21,436 nt of DNA, taken from the IMG/VR virus record IMGVR_UViG_3300006928_000118, positions 1 through 21,436 of that record; one strand, given 5' to 3'. The stretch comes from a virus. Each line of letters begins with the position of its first letter. Position 1 is the stretch's first letter. Of the stretch, positions 14,786 through 20,679 are shown in pieces. A program made the position numbers and the translations under genes. A model generated the notes under the pieces. The model saw only the letters and a program-made list of their open reading frames with translations, had not been told where the DNA came from and made no database searches.

Positions 14786-14952
14786 GTGAAGACGCTAACC
14801 GCATTGCTTCAGCACTTGAAAGGATAGCTACGGCTCTTGAAAAAGGTGCTCATATAAACATTGATCATGGTCATATAGAACATATAGATCATGTTGATGC
14901 TATTGATAATATTCAACATGGAGATGTTGATGTTCACAATCATTCTTTCTAA
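14782..14952 (+). CDS. 56-residue histidine/aspartate-rich protein
   Basis: This gene is easily missed because of its size. The N-terminal half (MSEDANRIASALERIATALE) is a short amphipathic helix. From residue 24 on the protein is a run of H, D and I in repeated IDH/IEH/VDV units ending HNHSF, with nine histidines in 33 residues. Such spacing could bind divalent metals or give pH-dependent charge. A very strong Shine-Dalgarno sequence precedes it, and its TAA shares one base with the next ATG. Similar short proteins with a SALERIATALE-like helix and a His-rich tail occur in cyanophages, as far as I recall. The function is unknown. Confidence 0.75.
   Translation: MSEDANRIASALERIATALEKGAHINIDHGHIEHIDHVDAIDNIQHGDVDVHNHSF
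14872..14889 (+). repeat. tandem 9-base repeat CATATAGA(A/T)
   Basis: CATATAGAA (14872-14880) is followed directly by CATATAGAT (14881-14889), with a degenerate copy CATATAAAC at 14851-14859. These encode the H-I-(E/D) units of the His-rich tail and suggest that the tail grew by short tandem duplication. Confidence 0.6.
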
Positions 14953-15275
14953 TGAGATTCAAAGCATTAGTTCATGTTAGGTTAAGAGGTTCTGTATCCG
15001 ACGCTGCTGGTAATGCAGTAATGAATAATACGAAGAGGATTGCTCCTCTTCTTGAACCACATCTGTTAAGGATTGGTAAGTGTATTGATTTTTGGTTTGA
15101 TGCAGAGACTGAGGAGATAGCAAGAGAGCAGATGGATCTTCTATCTGATAGGATGCTTTCTAATACTGTGATAGAAGATTGGGAATATGAATTAGAGGAG
15201 ACTGAAGAGACTGGAATAGGAGACATATCGAATGATAATGCTGGTACATCCAAGCATCACTTGTTCGATAAATAA
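14952..15275 (+). CDS. purS: PurS-like subunit of phosphoribosylformylglycinamidine synthase
   Basis: PurS pairs with PurL and PurQ in the fourth step of purine synthesis, converting FGAR to FGAM with glutamine as ammonia donor. The 107-residue product matches the small PurS fold: a first beta strand FKALVHVRLRGSVSDAAGNA, a middle LRIGKCIDFWFDAETEEIAR, and a final NTVIEDWEYELEE. It has a C-terminal extension of about 23 residues, acidic then ending HHLFDK, beyond the usual 80-85. PurL and PurQ are not in the window; cyanophages commonly carry pur genes elsewhere. Start ATG 14952 shares one base with the previous stop. It is the last gene of the early-type run. Confidence 0.82.
   Translation: MRFKALVHVRLRGSVSDAAGNAVMNNTKRIAPLLEPHLLRIGKCIDFWFDAETEEIAREQMDLLSDRMLSNTVIEDWEYELEETEETGIGDISNDNAGTSKHHLFDK
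15267..15274 (+). promoter_or_regulatory. late promoter element GATAAATA overlapping the purS stop
   Basis: GATAAATA matches NATAAATA, overlaps the final codons and the TAA of the purS-like gene, and ends exactly 22 bases before ATG 15297. It would let the following small coiled-coil protein be expressed late while purS is early. Confidence 0.62.
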
Positions 15276-15296
15276 ATCAGAGTTTAGTCTTTAATT

Positions 15297-15581
15297 ATGT
15301 CATTCAAAGGAACAGCAGGAAAGTCGGCAAGTGGAGCATCTATGTCAAAGTATGATGTAGAAGTAGAAGCAAGGTTGCAAGCTCTAGAGAAGGATGCACA
15401 TCCAGTACCTACAGGAGCAACACAAAAGAAAGTTGAGGATAGACTAGCAGCATTAGAAAAAGCAGTTGCAGATATTGGTGCAAAATGTGATGCAAGAGCC
15501 TCAGGTGGTTCAGGTGGTTCATCTGAAAGATTGGAAACTTTAATTGCAGAAGTTAAGAAACATTTCAAAATCAACATGTAA
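15297..15581 (+). CDS. small coiled-coil protein, probably late
   Basis: The 94-residue protein has a G/S/A-rich opening (MSFKGTAGKSASGASMSKYD), two heptad-type helices (VEVEARLQALEKD and VEDRLAALEKAVADIGAK) joined by a proline-containing turn, a GGSGGS linker, and a basic final helix (IAEVKKHFKI). The layout suggests an oligomer through paired coils with a flexible joint, as in small accessory structural proteins. It stands alone between a late promoter and a terminator, so it is a one-gene transcription unit. No family was recognised. Confidence 0.7.
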   Translation: MSFKGTAGKSASGASMSKYDVEVEARLQALEKDAHPVPTGATQKKVEDRLAALEKAVADIGAKCDARASGGSGGSSERLETLIAEVKKHFKINM

Positions 15582-15588
15582 AATATTA

Positions 15589-15612
15589 GGGGGTTGACAA
15601 CCTCCTTTTTTT
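15589..15612 (+). terminator. intrinsic terminator after the coiled-coil gene
   Basis: GGGGGTT (15589-15595), loop GAC, and AACCTCC (15599-15605) form a seven-pair stem with one G-U pair, extendable by an A-T pair, followed by seven T residues (15606-15612). It lies eight bases after the stop codon and is the only clear intrinsic terminator in the window. Confidence 0.78.
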
Positions 15613-15622
15613 ATGGCATACT
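15594..15622 (+). promoter_or_regulatory. sigma70-type promoter sharing sequence with the terminator
   Basis: A consensus -35 TTGACA (15594-15599) sits across the loop of the terminator hairpin. CATACT (15617-15622) is a -10 with four of six matches at 17-base spacing. Transcription would start near 15629, where a hairpin of the structured RNA begins. Confidence 0.55.
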
Positions 15623-15628
15623 ATATTT

Positions 15629-15827
15629 GTTGAGTTGACGAACCCAACATGGGAGTGACTGAATCAAACTTGCTGGCATAAGGCTAGTTAAGGTGATGCG
15701 TCAGGCGTGGTGGCCGCTAGGGGAGTCCCTAGAACTATCTTACCAGATAGGACGTAGACAGTGAGGTAAAAATCTACTAATGTAGCAATGCCCCTTACTT
15801 GTTGGTACACATTAATCCAACCTCCCA
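15629..15827 (+). ncRNA. structured non-coding RNA or 5' leader (candidate riboswitch-like element)
   Basis: This stretch has no gene but many complementary segments. TGGGAG (15650-15655) can pair with CTCCCA (15822-15827) as a closing stem. Within it: CTGGCAT (15673-15679) with ATGC (15696-15699) and CAG (15702-15704); CTAGGG/CCCTAG (15717-15732, loop GAGT); CTATCT/AGATAG (15735-15750, loop TACC); GTGAGG (15761-15766) with CCTTAC (15793-15798) enclosing CTAC/GTAG (15774-15785); GTTGG/CCAAC (15801-15821). A further hairpin lies at 15629-15648 (GTTGAGTT/AACCCAAC, one mismatch). The element ends just before a late promoter and precedes a fucosyltransferase. The wcaG RNA motif, known from cyanophages upstream of exopolysaccharide genes, is a candidate identity that I cannot confirm. 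tRNA is excluded: no T-loop or acceptor stem. Confidence 0.55.
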
Positions 15828-15828
15828 C

Positions 15829-15835
15829 CTAAATA
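15829..15835 (+). promoter_or_regulatory. late promoter element CTAAATA upstream of the glycan island
   Basis: CTAAATA lies 18 bases before ATG 15854 and directly after the last paired segment of the structured RNA. Late transcripts starting here would lack that RNA, unlike transcripts from the upstream sigma70-type promoter. Confidence 0.66.
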
Positions 15836-15853
15836 TTAAACTAGAACTAGATA

Positions 15854-16690
15854 ATGATAGGTTTTAATGCACTGGGATATCTTGGACGTTTGGGAAATCA
15901 GATGTTCCAATATGCAGCACTAAAAGGTATTGCTAAGAATAAAGGATATCAATACTGCCTTCCACCAGTAGCAAGTGAGAATGAATGGAGCAGTGTTGAA
16001 GAATATTACCACGAAATAAATCAACGTAAAGCAGGTCATATATTATTTCATCCATTTATAATGGAAGGAAGTCATCAATTAAATCTTCAGTTTATTGATA
16101 AAAATCGTCCTGTTATAAATGAAAAGACATTTGCTTTTGATGAAGTACTCTTTAATACCTGTCCTGATTGGGTAGATATTAGAGGGTTTTTTCAAACAGA
16201 AAAGTATTTCAAACATATTAAGGATGAGATAAAAAAAGATTTCACGTTTAAAGATTCAATATTAGAACCATGTAAGGGAATGATAGATGACTTTAATGAA
16301 CCACCACTATCATTACATATTAGAAGAACCGATTATATAACGGATGCAAATCATACTGCTTTAGGAATTGATTATTATGAGAAAGCACTAGAAGAGTTTC
16401 CAATGGAAGTTCCTGTTCTGGTTTTTTCGGATGATCCTAAGTGGTGTAATGACCAAGAACTGTTTGATGATGATAGATTTTTGATTGCAGAAGGTAATAG
16501 TGGGTATGTTGATATGTGTTTGATGACTTTATGTTCAGGACATATTATTGCTAACTCTTCTTTCTCTTGGTGGGGTGCATGGTTATCTGATAGTAAACAA
16601 GTTGTTGCACCTTCTCAGTGGTTTACTGGATCTAATAATGACAGTAAAGATACTAAGGACATTTATTGTGAGGGGTGGAAAATTATCTAA
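15854..16690 (+). CDS. GT11 alpha-1,2-fucosyltransferase
   Basis: GT11 enzymes move L-fucose from GDP-fucose to the 2-hydroxyl of a galactose, making H-antigen-type ends. The 278-residue protein has all expected motifs: GRLGNQMFQYA at 11-21; HIRRTDY at 155-161, where the double arginine contacts GDP-fucose; VFSDDPKWC at 190-198; and IIANSSFSWWGAWL at 231-244. Length is usual for bacterial GT11 proteins, and there is no membrane anchor, so it should act in the cytoplasm on lipid-linked or nucleotide-linked sugars. It is the first gene of a glycan operon behind both an early-type and a late-type promoter. Its TAA shares a base with the next ATG. The acceptor cannot be read from sequence. Confidence 0.92.
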   Translation: MIGFNALGYLGRLGNQMFQYAALKGIAKNKGYQYCLPPVASENEWSSVEEYYHEINQRKAGHILFHPFIMEGSHQLNLQFIDKNRPVINEKTFAFDEVLFNTCPDWVDIRGFFQTEKYFKHIKDEIKKDFTFKDSILEPCKGMIDDFNEPPLSLHIRRTDYITDANHTALGIDYYEKALEEFPMEVPVLVFSDDPKWCNDQELFDDDRFLIAEGNSGYVDMCLMTLCSGHIIANSSFSWWGAWLSDSKQVVAPSQWFTGSNNDSKDTKDIYCEGWKII

Positions 16691-17217
16691 TGCTTAATAC
16701 TTTTTCTTTGTTTTCTATTAATGGTTATAGAGTAAATATAAAAGATTGGTCTAAAAAACATAGAGATCGTATACTAGATTTAGTTCCTGATGTTCAGAAG
16801 CAATCTAATATAGGATCTCGAATACATTATACTGATTATCATAATAGTACACTACCTCCATATCATAGTGAATTAATGAAGGTATTGACACCATATCTTG
16901 AAGATTTTTTAAAAGAGAATGGAATAAATCATATAGCAACATTATGGTGTCAGAAGTATAAATCTGGGGATTATCATCCACCACATGATCATGGATCTAC
17001 TGGTTTTTCTGCTGTTTTATATGCTAAACTAGATTCAGATGTTCATCCTAGTACACTATTCTTTCCACCTTTTCCTTCAGAGAACGGAACTAAAGTATCT
17101 AAATCTTTTCGAGTAGAAGAAGGTGATTTAATTATTTTCCCTGCTCATGTTCTTCACATGGCTCCTCCTCATTATGATGATAAAATGCGTGTGATTTTTT
17201 CTTTTAATTTAATTTAA
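16690..17217 (+). CDS. 2-oxoglutarate/Fe(II)-dependent oxygenase
   Basis: From ATG 16690 (TAATG overlap) the product has 175 residues. The iron-binding facial triad is visible: HPPHDHG at 96-102 gives the first histidine and aspartate, and H156 in FPAHVLHMAPP the distal histidine. R167 in KMRVIFSFNL is the likely 2-oxoglutarate ligand. GFSAVLYAKL is the core strand. This is the short phage type related to the putative 2OG-Fe(II) oxygenase family common in marine phages. In this operon a sugar or lipid hydroxylation is plausible, but related phage enzymes sit in many contexts, so the substrate is open. A start at 16675 would overlap the fucosyltransferase gene and is not needed. Confidence 0.83.
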   Translation: MLNTFSLFSINGYRVNIKDWSKKHRDRILDLVPDVQKQSNIGSRIHYTDYHNSTLPPYHSELMKVLTPYLEDFLKENGINHIATLWCQKYKSGDYHPPHDHGSTGFSAVLYAKLDSDVHPSTLFFPPFPSENGTKVSKSFRVEEGDLIIFPAHVLHMAPPHYDDKMRVIFSFNLI

Positions 17218-17939
17218 TGAAAGTTGCAATTACATTTATAGGTACTAACAAGTATCTTGATTTTTTACCACAGTATTATGAAAACATAGAGAAGTATTTT
17301 CTTCCTAATAGTGAGAAAGTTATTCTTGCTTTTACTGATGGAGAACTAGATGATGTGCCACGCAATCTTAAGGTCTATAAGCAAGAGCATTTAGATTGGC
17401 CTTATATTACTCTTAAAAGATTTGAGATCATTAATAAGGCAAGAGATGTTATTGAAGAATGTGATTGGTTAGTTTTTATAGATGCTGATGCACTAGTTGT
17501 AGATTATATAAGTGAATATGAATTTTTTAATTTTACCAAACCTTTATTTGGTGTACATCATCCATGTCATGCTCTTGGTATGGAACCCCATACTAAAGCA
17601 CCAGGTGCATATGAGCAAAATCCTAAGTGTGAAGCCTATGTAGATACTTCTAAAGGACTGCCTCCTGTTTATTGGCAAGGATGTTTCTGGGGTGGTAAAG
17701 TTCCTGAAGTATGTGATATGATAGATGAGTTAGAAGCAAGAGTTAATCGTGATTTAGAAAATGATATTGTTGCTGTGTGGCATGATGAAACACAGATCAA
17801 TAGATACTTTTTAGAAAGAACTCAAGATGTACATACCTTTGGTCCTGAGTTTGCATTCCCTGAAGTATTTGAAGCACAATGTAACTTTTCTCCAAAAATC
17901 GTTCATCTTGCAAAAGATAACTCTAAATATCACAGGTAA
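17217..17939 (+). CDS. GT6 glycosyltransferase (ABO blood-group / alpha-1,3-Gal(NAc) transferase family)
   Basis: GT6 enzymes add galactose or GalNAc in alpha-1,3 linkage, keeping the donor configuration. The 240-residue protein has the family signature in order: WPYITLKRFEII at 61-72, the metal-binding DAD at 89-91 in FIDADALVV, FGVHHPCH at 111-118, YWQGCFWGG at 152-160, and VWHDETQINRYFLE with the catalytic HDE at 189-191. It lacks the N-terminal membrane anchor of animal enzymes and matches the short catalytic-core form of bacteria. Bacterial relatives often have NxN in place of DxD; DxD is retained here. A GT6 gene in cyanophage P-SSM2 has been described. It begins one base into the previous stop codon. 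GT6 animal enzymes use Fuc-alpha-1,2-Gal acceptors, which the GT11 enzyme two genes upstream could make. Confidence 0.9.
   Translation: MKVAITFIGTNKYLDFLPQYYENIEKYFLPNSEKVILAFTDGELDDVPRNLKVYKQEHLDWPYITLKRFEIINKARDVIEECDWLVFIDADALVVDYISEYEFFNFTKPLFGVHHPCHALGMEPHTKAPGAYEQNPKCEAYVDTSKGLPPVYWQGCFWGGKVPEVCDMIDELEARVNRDLENDIVAVWHDETQINRYFLERTQDVHTFGPEFAFPEVFEAQCNFSPKIVHLAKDNSKYHR
17923..17929 (+). promoter_or_regulatory. late-promoter-like CTAAATA inside the end of the GT6 gene
   Basis: CTAAATA overlaps the last codons of GT6 and ends 19 bases before ATG 17949, a spacing close to that of the other late promoters. It could give the methyltransferase genes a separate late transcript. Confidence 0.48.
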
Positions 17940-17948
17940 ATAAATTTT

Positions 17949-18617
17949 ATGTCACTTTGTAATCGTTTTATTAGAATCTCGGATATTCCAAAAGCAAGGA
18001 GGTTGAGAGATGGTCATAATTGGATTCACAAATATCCACATCTAACCAGTTTGGGTAACCATTGGGATAGAGATGAAGCACTATTGAAGTGGGTATTTGC
18101 ACTATGTAACTTTGGTATAGGGGAGAGTGGTAAAAAGGTAATAGATTTAGGAACAAACAATGGTTGTGTCCCTCATGTAGTTGCAGACTGGGGTAATGAA
18201 ACAATCGCAATGGATTGTATTAATCCAGACTATCCACCCCCACCATCTGCTTGTACTATGCTAGTGGCAGATGCTTTTAAGTGGTTGGCAGAGTTGGAAG
18301 AAGAAAGTATTGATGTTGTATTTGATATCTGTGCAGTTCATCTTTTTGATATTACACATGATGATGAGATTGGTAACTATGGACTATTCAATATTGGTAA
18401 ATTAGTTCACCGTGTCCTTAAAAAGGGTGGTAGAATGATTATATCATCTGATGCTGGTGATGAAGATCATGGCGAGTTCTCTAATGCAGAGACCTTTATT
18501 AAGATGATTGAGAAGTCTGGGTTAAAACTGACTTCTCCTTTTGACTATACAGTTGATGATGATACATTTTATAGTCACCCATACAAAGTTGTTTCATTAG
18601 TATTTGAAAAAGTATGA
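17949..18617 (+). CDS. SAM-dependent methyltransferase (class I)
   Basis: The 222-residue protein has the class I fold. Motif I is VIDLGTNNG at 64-72, which binds the amino-acid end of SAM. An acidic residue follows at the end of strand 2 (AMDCINPDY), then LVADAFKW as motif II/III, FDICAVHLFDI as motif IV, and LKKGGRMIISSD as the post-motif. No N-terminal anchor is seen. Its place between a glycosyltransferase and a TylF-type enzyme suggests sugar methylation, though the substrate is not defined by sequence. The stop overlaps the next start as ATGA. It is separated from GT6 by a nine-base gap, one of the few breaks in the operon. Confidence 0.84.
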   Translation: MSLCNRFIRISDIPKARRLRDGHNWIHKYPHLTSLGNHWDRDEALLKWVFALCNFGIGESGKKVIDLGTNNGCVPHVVADWGNETIAMDCINPDYPPPPSACTMLVADAFKWLAELEEESIDVVFDICAVHLFDITHDDEIGNYGLFNIGKLVHRVLKKGGRMIISSDAGDEDHGEFSNAETFIKMIEKSGLKLTSPFDYTVDDDTFYSHPYKVVSLVFEKV

Positions 18618-19312
18618 ATTTAAAAGATTTAGAACTGGTCAATGCCCTTGACCAGAGTTTTTATGATGGTTTTAATTCTTTTATGTTGAGTTCCGACTTA
18701 AAAGTATTCGGAAAACTATTAGCACGTACTCAATTATTTGATAAGGTAAAGGATATACCAGGTGACATCGTTGAGTGTGGAGTATTTAAAGGAACAGGTC
18801 TCTTTACTTTCTTAAAGTTAAAGAGATATTTTTGTCCTAATACAGGTAAGAAAATTATTGGATTTGATTTTTTTGATTCGGAGAAGTTGACTTCTAGTTT
18901 ATCTGAACAGGATAAAGAAGCAATGACGACTTTATTTGAGGGTAGAAACTTTCAACACGAGTCCTCATTCCAAACTGAACTTGATTATACTATCCGTAAG
19001 TCTGGTTTTGAGGATCATGAATATGAACTTATAGGTGGTGATATATCGAAAACTGTGGTAGAATTTGTATCACAAAGACCTGGTGCAAAGATTTCACTAT
19101 TGTATCTGGATTTGGATTTAGATGCTCCTACTTATGATACTCTTGTAGCATTGTGGGATAGGGTCAGTAGTGGGGGTATAGTTGTCTTTGATGAGTATGC
19201 TTTCCATAACTGGTCTGAATCTGTTGGTGTTGATAGATTCTTTGCTGATAAAGATATTAACATTGAATCTCTTAACTTTGTTGCACCTTCTGCTTACGTT
19301 GTAAAACCATGA
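18614..19312 (+). CDS. TylF/macrocin-type O-methyltransferase
   Basis: TylF-family enzymes put a methyl group on sugar hydroxyls using SAM and a divalent metal. The 232-residue protein shows GDIVECGVFKGTG at 50-62 (SAM-binding loop), IIGFDFFDSE at 81-90, the metal-binding LLYLDLDLDAPTYDTL, and GGIVVFDEYAFHNW. The acidic D-L-D-x-D run and the later FDEY are the family metal ligands. Phage and marine bacterial relatives usually sit in surface polysaccharide clusters, as here. The gene overlaps its neighbours by four bases at both ends. With the preceding methyltransferase it suggests a glycan bearing two methyl groups, or methylation of two sugars. Confidence 0.86.
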   Translation: MNLKDLELVNALDQSFYDGFNSFMLSSDLKVFGKLLARTQLFDKVKDIPGDIVECGVFKGTGLFTFLKLKRYFCPNTGKKIIGFDFFDSEKLTSSLSEQDKEAMTTLFEGRNFQHESSFQTELDYTIRKSGFEDHEYELIGGDISKTVVEFVSQRPGAKISLLYLDLDLDAPTYDTLVALWDRVSSGGIVVFDEYAFHNWSESVGVDRFFADKDINIESLNFVAPSAYVVKP

Positions 19313-20679
19313 ACAAACTTGTCATCTTTGATTTAGATGGTGTCCTTATTGATAGTAGGGATATGCATTATGATGCACTTAACCGTGCTCTTGCAAAGGT
19401 AGATGAAAAGTATGTCATAACAAGAGAAGAACATCTAAGTGCCTATGATGGTTTACCAACTACAAGAAAACTAGAACTCCTTACAGAGAAGAAAGGTTTA
19501 CCAGTAGTTGAGTATGATAATATCTGGCAAGATAAACAGACAGCAACTCTGGATATATTCTCTGAATTAAAACCAGACTATGAGTTAATGCATTATTTTC
19601 AGCAACTCAAAGATAAAGGATATAGTATTGCAGTTGCTAGTAATAGTGTACGTAATACTGTTAAACTTGTTCTACTTCGTCTAGGTTTATTAGAGTTTGT
19701 TCATTATTACTTAAGTAATGAAGATGTGTTCAGAAGTAAACCATTCCCTGAAATGTACTGGCGATGTATGATTGCCTGTAATGCTCTTCCAAAAGATACT
19801 GTTATCTTTGAAGACAGTCATATTGGTAGGCAGGGTGCATTAGATAGTGGTTCTCATCTAATTGCAATTGAAGATAGACCTGATCTTGACCAGAGTAAGA
19901 TTGATAAGGTCTTTAAGATCCTTGACACTCAAAAAGTAACACACATCCCTTGGAAATCAGAAAAAATGAATGTTTTAATTCCTATGGCAGGTGCTGGCAG
20001 TCGCTTTGCACAAGTTGGATATAGTTTTCCTAAACCTTTAATTGAGGTTAATGGTAAACCAATGATACAAGTCGTGTTGGAGAACCTTAATATTGAGGCA
20101 AACTATACCTTTGTTGTCCGTAAGGAGCATTATGAGAAGTATAGTTTGCAGTATCTACTAACTTTGATTGCACCTAACTGTAACATTGTACAGGTTGATG
20201 AATTGACAGAGGGTTCTGCTTGTACTACGATGTTAGCAAAAGAATTTATTAATAATGATGATCCTCTTCTCCTTGCCAACTCCGATCAGTTTATGGAGTG
20301 GAATAGTAATGAGTCTTTGTATGCTTTTAATGCTGATGGTATTGATGGGGGTATATTAACTTTTAAAGCAACTCATCCCAAGTGGTCTTATGCAAAGGTA
20401 GGTAAAGATGGATTTGTATCAGAAGTGGCAGAGAAGAAACCAATTAGTGATGATGCTACTGTTGGCGTATATTATTGGAAGAAAGGTTCTGATTATGTAA
20501 AATATACAGAGCAAATGATTGAGAAGGATATTAGAACCAATGGTGAGTTTTATATCTGCCCAGTATTCAATGAAGCAATTGCTGATGGTAAGAAGATAAG
20601 AATCAAAGAGATAGAAAGGATGTGGGGTATAGGAACTCCTGAAGATTTATCTTATTACTTAGAACATTATAAAGGATGA
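19309..20679 (+). CDS. fusion of HAD phosphatase and sugar nucleotidyltransferase
   Basis: The 456-residue protein joins two domains. Residues 1 to about 205 are a beta-phosphoglucomutase-like HAD hydrolase: nucleophile D8 and D10 in FDLDGVLIDS, SNS at 111-113 as motif II, K144 in RSKPFPE, and FEDSHIGRQGA at 167-177 as motif III/IV. From about M220 begins a nucleotidyltransferase: MNVLIPMAGAGSRFAQVG with the GxGxRF nucleotide loop, FPKPLIEVNGKPMI with the substrate lysine, SDQF as the metal-binding Asp, and a terminal WGIGTPEDL. Together they could remove a phosphate from a sugar phosphate and activate a sugar to its NDP form, as in heptose or mannose-type routes. The donor and the sugar are unknown. 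Fusion ensures equal amounts. It overlaps its neighbours by four bases. Confidence 0.88.
   Translation: MNKLVIFDLDGVLIDSRDMHYDALNRALAKVDEKYVITREEHLSAYDGLPTTRKLELLTEKKGLPVVEYDNIWQDKQTATLDIFSELKPDYELMHYFQQLKDKGYSIAVASNSVRNTVKLVLLRLGLLEFVHYYLSNEDVFRSKPFPEMYWRCMIACNALPKDTVIFEDSHIGRQGALDSGSHLIAIEDRPDLDQSKIDKVFKILDTQKVTHIPWKSEKMNVLIPMAGAGSRFAQVGYSFPKPLIEVNGKPMIQVVLENLNIEANYTFVVRKEHYEKYSLQYLLTLIAPNCNIVQVDELTEGSACTTMLAKEFINNDDPLLLANSDQFMEWNSNESLYAFNADGIDGGILTFKATHPKWSYAKVGKDGFVSEVAEKKPISDDATVGVYYWKKGSDYVKYTEQMIEKDIRTNGEFYICPVFNEAIADGKKIRIKEIERMWGIGTPEDLSYYLEHYKG

Noticed and set aside
15629-15827. tRNA, tmRNA or group I intron in the non-coding stretch
   Set aside because: There is no T-loop, acceptor stem or anticodon arm, no tag-coding region, and no intron core or interrupted gene. 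The hairpins fit a compact regulatory RNA better.
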